A DNA stretch of 64,000 nt from Heliopora coerulea (Eukaryota > Cnidaria > Anthozoa > Scleralcyonacea > Helioporidae), in assembly GCA_030142905.1 (NCBI GenBank), contig JASJOG010000146.1, positions 434,001 to 498,000 on the forward strand. Reading direction: 5' to 3'. Positions 59,701-64,000 of the stretch are shown piece by piece (within the stretch, counting starts at the first letter, position 1; each line of letters begins with the position of its first letter). The notes beneath the pieces were generated by a model. It made no database searches. It worked only from the letters and a program-made list of their open reading frames with translations, and was not told the origin of the DNA. The translations under genes were made by a program, and so were the position numbers.

Positions 59701-62236
59701 GTCTTGCGTAGCCTGATGTAAGCACGGTAACTGACCAATCAGGATACTTATTTTATAATCATGAATAGTGGTAAGCTGCGGCAGGCACGTGACCTACAAC
59801 TTAGAAGATCGGAGCTTGTCTCATCGTTTGATTCAAAAATGTTACGTATTCATTAGACCCTTAAAAACGGCGCTAAAAATCAGAGTTTTTTTTTTAATTC
59901 CCAGGAGACGACGTCCCTGATTCTTGGAAGGGAAAACTGTCCATCAGTTATAAATTGGGCAATGGAGGACTGAGGGACAACAAAACAATCAGGATTAAAG
60001 TAAACGTCCCAAGAAAGAGACAAGATGTTTATAATGTTATTGGGACCATCTATGGCAAAGAAGAACCAGATCGCTGGGTGTTGATTGGGAACCACAGGGA
60101 TGCTTGGGGATTTGGTGCAGTCGATGCATCAAGTGGAACTGCGTCTATGATGGAAATAACGCGTAGTTTAAAAGATTTATTGAAAAGTGGTAAGTTCGGA
60201 GGGAAACAGAGAGAAAGAGAGGGGTGTGTGTGTGGAAAGGGAGGGAGATAGAGAAGGTAAGAGGGAAAGAGAGAGAATAGACCCATGGCAAAAACAATCC
60301 TTCAAATACTCCTAACATCTCTCCATTACTCTGTCTCTTCCTTTGCCTCTCCTTGTGTTACCACCTCCACCTTTGTCTCTATCCTCCTCCTCTACCTCCA
60401 TATCTCACCCACATCTCACACAAACATAATCAAGATTTAAACACCTGGAACGGGGGTTCTATTCCAGATACATACCCGAGACTCGGAGGGATAAAGCTGG
60501 CTTGAGACCGACGTTCGAAGAGTGTATACGCCGTTTATATGTAGGAGTGTATCTGGACCAAAAAGAGTGGCTGATCTCCACTTTTGAAATTGATGTACAT
60601 TTTTCTTTGTATTTTTTTTGTTTTTTAGGTTGGCGTCCAAGACGAACGATAAAGTTTTGCAGTTGGGGCGCAGAGGAATCAGGTTTGATCGGATCAACTG
60701 AGTGGGTAGAAGAGAATGAACGAGCGTTATCAACAAAAGCTGTGACTTACATTAACGTTGATATTGCTGTCGGTGGCAATTATACTATGAGGATCAATGG
60801 GAGTCCTCTCCTGAAAACAGTTACCTTTGAGGAAACAAAAAAGGTCAAAGATCCTCATGTTAAAGAAACTGGCGAGAAAAAGACTGTGTACGAACGAATG
60901 CTTGAAATAAATTCCCCAGAATCAACGCCACAATACGGAAAGTTGGCCGCTGGATCGGACTATGCTTCATTTTATCAGTTTGTTGGTGAGTGATGGAAAT
61001 TAGAACACTTAGACTTAGTCAACTACAAGAACAATTTTCAAAATATAAATCTGGTTCGAATGTTGAATAAATAAAACTAAAATTGTGTGAAAATGCCAGC
61101 AATACATGGGTATTTCAAAGGAATTTCTGAACTCCAGAAAATTCTGTAAGGTCTAGAGTGCCAGAGATTGTTAGTTGGATGGTCTTCTAACTCCAGTACT
61201 AGACTGTTGTGTAAGATAACTGCAGATTTCCGATTGAATGGTTTGTATCAATGCTAAAGCATTCGAGTGCGTGAGGGTTGATGGGATATCATGAGAGGGA
61301 ATTAAAGTTGACGAGTATGCACGTAAGTTGACGAGAGTGCACGAGAGGCATTGACAGCACACGAAGGTCGGTGAGTGTACAAGGAGGTTAATGAGAGTAC
61401 ACGAAGGCTCACTGGAAAACACGTGGTAATGACAGTGCATAAGGGTTGATTAGAGTAAATAAATGCATGGGATAAATGAGAGTGCATGAGGGTTAACAAG
61501 CGTGTAAGAAGGTTTCTGAAAGTGCTGATGGGCAGAGACTTACCACTTTTATCAACTCTTATCGCTCAACAAACCATCAATGAACTTTTCCTTTTCAGGA
61601 GTACCATCTTTAGATATGAGCTACTACTTTACTGTTTTTTACCCAGTCTACCACACTGTTCATGATACTTACAAATGGCTACAAGGCCTCATCGATCCAG
61701 ATTTTGAATATCATCTGACCACAACTCGGTTAGCCTCTGGACTACTCATGAATGCCGCTGATAGTTTCGTGTTACCGCTCGACGTCTCAAAGTATGCAGT
61801 AGCTTTGAAAACGTCATTGGATTCCTTGAGAAACGATTCTGGCGCTGAACTACAACAGAACGGCATCACCTTGAGTTTCATGGAGAGAGCTATTCAGAAT
61901 TTTACGAAAGCAGCTGAAACGTTTGAAAAGGAAAAAGAAAATGCCATGGACAGCAAAAGCGATATTGCATTACGTGATCTCAATGACAGAATGGTCAACG
62001 TGGAGAAAGCTTTTATCTACGCCCCTGGTTTGCCCAACCAACCAATAACACGTCACGTGCTCTTTGCTCCGTCAACTTTTAACAAATATGGAACGACAAG
62101 TTTTCCAGGAATTTCAGATCTGCTGTATCCGGCCAATAAGACTGAAGAAGACTGGGAAAATATCAAGAAGCAAGTTTCTGTTGTCTTTCAAGCTATTTCT
62201 GAGGCAACAAGCACTCTCTTGCCTGACGCAAAGTAA
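53706..62236 (+). CDS. glutamate carboxypeptidase II-like (NAALADase/PSMA family) M28 metallopeptidase, complete
   Basis: Seven exons, all phases consistent (2,208 nt, 735 aa): 53706-53929, 56081-56294, 56404-56607, 57114-57399, 59905-60189, 60629-60985, 61599-62236. Family members are type II membrane ectopeptidases with two zinc ions that remove C-terminal glutamate from peptides or folates. There is a short cytosolic tail, a membrane helix at about 10-32, a stalk, a PA domain (about 115-350) and an M28 domain with Zn ligands H373, D383 (HRDAWGFGAVD), E421, D449 and H542; E420 in WGAEE is the expected general base. A dimerisation domain ends with HVLFAPSTFNKY and SFPGI as in human GCPII (750 aa), and the ligands keep near-constant offsets from it. 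The start is the ATG at 53706, which gives the usual short tail. Substrate (NAAG, folate or other peptides) cannot be told from sequence. A hAT element lies in intron 4. Confidence 0.95.
55094..55433. repeat. 340-bp element with inverted ends (intron 1 of the peptidase gene)
   Basis: Ends GAGCCAGCCCTCTTGG and CCACAAGGAGGGCTGGCTCTC are inverted with one small gap. Internal related blocks include GGCGAGATCTCGG twice and CCAGCCCTCTTAGGATGGCCAG. GC-rich relative to the intron. Probably a composite foldback or MITE. Confidence 0.55.
56806..57000. repeat. 20-bp minisatellite in intron 3
   Basis: About nine near-perfect copies of CTGTCTGTCTGCCTACATAT, then GTCTATCTATTTCTC-type decay. Because 20 is not a multiple of 3, all frames look coding (Cys/Leu/Ser/Ile repeats); none is a gene. 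Confidence 0.95.
58200..58805 (+). pseudogene. hAT transposase C-terminal fragment, interrupted
   Basis: The hAT C-terminal dimerisation domain is open up to about 58450, is broken by the tRNA-like foldback at 58449-58664, and resumes around 58690-58800 with the ATSVRSERVFSTGG and LLPDNVNMLTF motifs. The N-terminal zinc finger and catalytic core are missing or decayed. Confidence 0.85.
58443..58672. repeat. tRNA-like palindrome inside the hAT relic
   Basis: Arms of about 90 bp, 58449-58535 and 58577-58664, are inverted copies. Each arm carries, read outward, CCGGTATCCC, a B-box-like GCGAGTTCAAATTCC and CGCTCGAGTC. The minus strand of the left arm with the loop folds partly like a tRNA: a 7-bp acceptor GACTCGA/TCGAGTC and a D-arm TAGCTCAACAGGTAGAAC. 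The symmetry runs outward into transposase-coding sequence (ACGAAACTTCACAATT and its complement). Confidence 0.75.
59156..59196. repeat. short perfect hairpin
   Basis: AATGCGATATATATGTTGG and its near complement CCAACATATATATTGCATT around a GTTT loop, in intron 4 of the peptidase gene. Confidence 0.8.
59271..59350 (+). repeat. tRNA-like (SINE-type) sequence
   Basis: CTGAGTC pairs with GGCTCAG as an acceptor-like stem. A-box-like GGTAGCTCAATGGTTACAGC and B-box-like GGGTTTGATCCCCG are at tRNA spacing. The anticodon arm does not fold cleanly, so it is read as a tRNA-derived element and not a functional tRNA. Confidence 0.5.
59408..59520. repeat. 113-bp foldback (MITE-like)
   Basis: TGTTTTGCCGTGTTTATATA and the complementary TATAAACACAACAAAACA form the ends; inner halves AGTAGTTTGGGAAACC and GGTTCTCCCAACCTCT continue the symmetry with mismatches. 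Confidence 0.75.
61255..61530. repeat. degenerate about 20-22-bp tandem repeat
   Basis: Repeated variants of GTTGACGAGAGTGCACGAGG across intron 6 of the peptidase gene, with units well diverged. Confidence 0.65.
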
Positions 62237-62350
62237 AACTTAGTTAAATTTTTACGAATTTGTGAGGACATTTCTTAGATTCAGTTGTAGCTCTGTTCAG
62301 GAATTTGTGCTCGCCAGATCGTCTTTTGATTTTTACATCATATATATCAT

Positions 62351-62899
62351 TACCGTATTTACTCGATTAAACACCGCCCTCGAATAAATGCAGCAAATAC
62401 AAACAAAAATATTATTAAACGCCGCCCTAAAATAAACGCCGCATTTATTCTCATCGATGCGGCGTTTAATCGAAGCATTCTTAACTAACTAAATAAAGTA
62501 TGAACTGAATTACACTCGAGTACTACACATAAGAAAGTACGGCACAACTTAATCTAAACCAGTCTCGGAAATGTATTCTTCTCGAATACCATGTTTTTCA
62601 GTTCGAAGTGGCTATATTTCACTACTCTGCTACTTATCTCTCTCTCCAAAACTTCAGCTATGCGCAGTTCCGTGGTGAAAGCCGAGAATTTTGCCGGTAC
62701 AACTAGTCCAACTTCTCTCTTCCTTTTTCCAGTGACCTTCGCGAATAGTTTGTTGTCAGCGTTTGCGTCTAGGAAGTTCTTTAATAAGCGCGACAGTTCT
62801 ATTGGAATAAACTTTGAAGAAAACGCCGCCCTCGAACAAACGCCGCAGCGCAAAAAATTCAATAAACGCCGCGGCGTTTGTTCGAGTAAATACGGCATA
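62351..62899. mobile_element. 549-bp MITE-like element with CCGTATTTACTCGA termini
   Basis: Left end TACCGTATTTACTCGATTAA and right end TTCGAGTAAATACGGCATA are inverted. Subterminal CCGCCCTCGAA(T/C)AAA and AACGCCGC motifs recur in both halves and invert. No transposase. It begins about 115 bp 3' of the peptidase stop codon. Target duplication is unclear. Confidence 0.75.
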
Positions 62900-64000
62900 C
62901 TATGATAGATCTCTGGACGTTTTGACGTTCAACCAACGCTAGCATGAAATGCCACTGACTTATAAGTCCATTCTATATTCACGACTTATAAATTCTGTAT
63001 TCCATATGTGCAAGTTGTCTTTTATATTTGTAATTGTTGGTCCGAAATCATGCGGAGAAATATCACTGAAATCTCTCCAGATTAAAGTTCATTCAATATT
63101 TTTTGATAAACATTTTTGGTGGCCGAAAAACAAACATCAGTAATCCAATAAGACGGCAGTAATCCGTGGTTTCAAATTAATTCTAAAATTTTGAGCATTT
63201 GATTATCGTTGACCCACGAGCAATTACTACATGGCCACACGCGGTTTTACCCGGTGGCAGAGTGGGGTAGAAGATTCTCCCCAAGCACTTGAGCCTGCCT
63301 GCCTCTCCTAAAGAAAATAAAAGATTTGACTATCATCATGCTAACTGGCACACGGCAGTGATAAGCTAACTTTACGCGTGTCATACGACTCTTATACCAG
63401 CGCATTGCGTCAACTGCGCACAAGAGTTTTGTTCTCATTTTAACTACTGAAATGGAAATATGAAACGAAACACTAGGATTTAATAACATTGATGTAATGA
63501 CAATGCATTAAATATTACCACTGTTACAGTCAAGAATAATGTGTTCCAGATAGCAGCAACATGCTAGTCATTACAGTAATATGTCATTTATCCTTTTCAC
63601 CTGAATTATATGTACACCTCTTGGTTACTGCTAGAAACCATCAGTTTCAAAAATCTGACCGTGGATAAAACTATATCTGAGGAAAACTCTACTTTTCATG
63701 TCTTGATTGCAGAAAAGCCATCCCGTAAATTCAGTGGATTTACACGCTAGTTCGTGGTATATAAACAAGTCAACGAACAGCTAACATTGGGTAGCTCGCT
63801 TCATTCACTGAGTTGTGGTTGCCCATGCAGAAGAATACTTGGTAGTTACAACTCTAGAATTTACTTATGTAGTTGGAACGAGTTGCAGGCGCCTTTAAAG
63901 TCATTTAAGGATGTGTGTTCTCTGTTAATGACCCGAAATATCCCAGTTTTGTTGAAAGATGAATTCGCTGCAGGCTTTCCGGACGTTTTTATTAAGTTAT
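62900..64000. other. no secure gene; one exon-like minus-strand piece
   Basis: Mostly AT-rich spacer. On the minus strand 63309-63247 lies between TTTTATTTTCTTTAG and GG|GTAAAA and reads RGRQAQVLGENLLPHSATG, which could be an exon of a gene extending beyond the window. There is no other support. Confidence 0.3.

Overview
This is a eukaryotic nuclear DNA window. It has long AT-rich introns with GT-AG splice sites, many microsatellites and foldback repeats, Penelope-like and hAT transposon relics, and no operons. Two genes encode cysteine-rich domains with the spacing of cnidarian minicollagens (CX3CX3CX3CX3CC), so the source is very probably a cnidarian, and most likely an anthozoan such as a stony coral or sea anemone. 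That placement is an inference.

Layout. A GAS2-family CH-domain exon lies on the minus strand at the left edge (930-1529). Across a repeat-rich spacer a plus-strand gene begins, with a 5' UTR exon near 2937 and a coding exon at 3169-3243; its later exons are uncertain. From 3.3 to 15 kb the DNA is intron-like and rich in hairpins. From 15.2 to 19.8 kb a small unrecognised minus-strand gene can be assembled from three phase-compatible exons. One of these exons lies in a tandem array of decayed copies, and a palindromic Penelope relic sits in its second intron. From 22.0 to 26.7 kb is a 16-bp minisatellite of about 290 units. From 28.1 to 31.4 kb is a minus-strand Tubby-family gene that lacks at least one core exon and its last exon.

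From 34.9 to 51.7 kb are two neighbouring plus-strand genes, which are the most interesting content. Gene A (241 aa) has a signal peptide, a Pro/Thr linker, a SEA domain and two minicollagen-type cysteine-rich domains. Gene B (1,493 aa from ten exons, all phases compatible) has a signal peptide, SEA, CAP/SCP, a very long Pro/Gly/Ser/Thr repeat region with a short Gly-X-Y tract, a second SEA, and two minicollagen-type cysteine-rich domains. All three SEA modules begin with an exon pair of exactly 110 and 59 nt in the same phases, so the genes share ancestry. The set of domains recalls the nematocyst wall protein NOWA (CAP plus minicollagen-type domains). I infer that both are secreted, disulfide-cross-linked structural proteins, perhaps of the nematocyst capsule.

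From 53.7 to 62.2 kb is a complete seven-exon M28 metallopeptidase gene of the glutamate carboxypeptidase II/NAALADase family (735 aa, all zinc ligands present). A hAT element with an 8-bp target duplication sits in its fourth intron, and a tRNA-like foldback lies inside that element. The remaining DNA to 64 kb holds a MITE-like element and little else.
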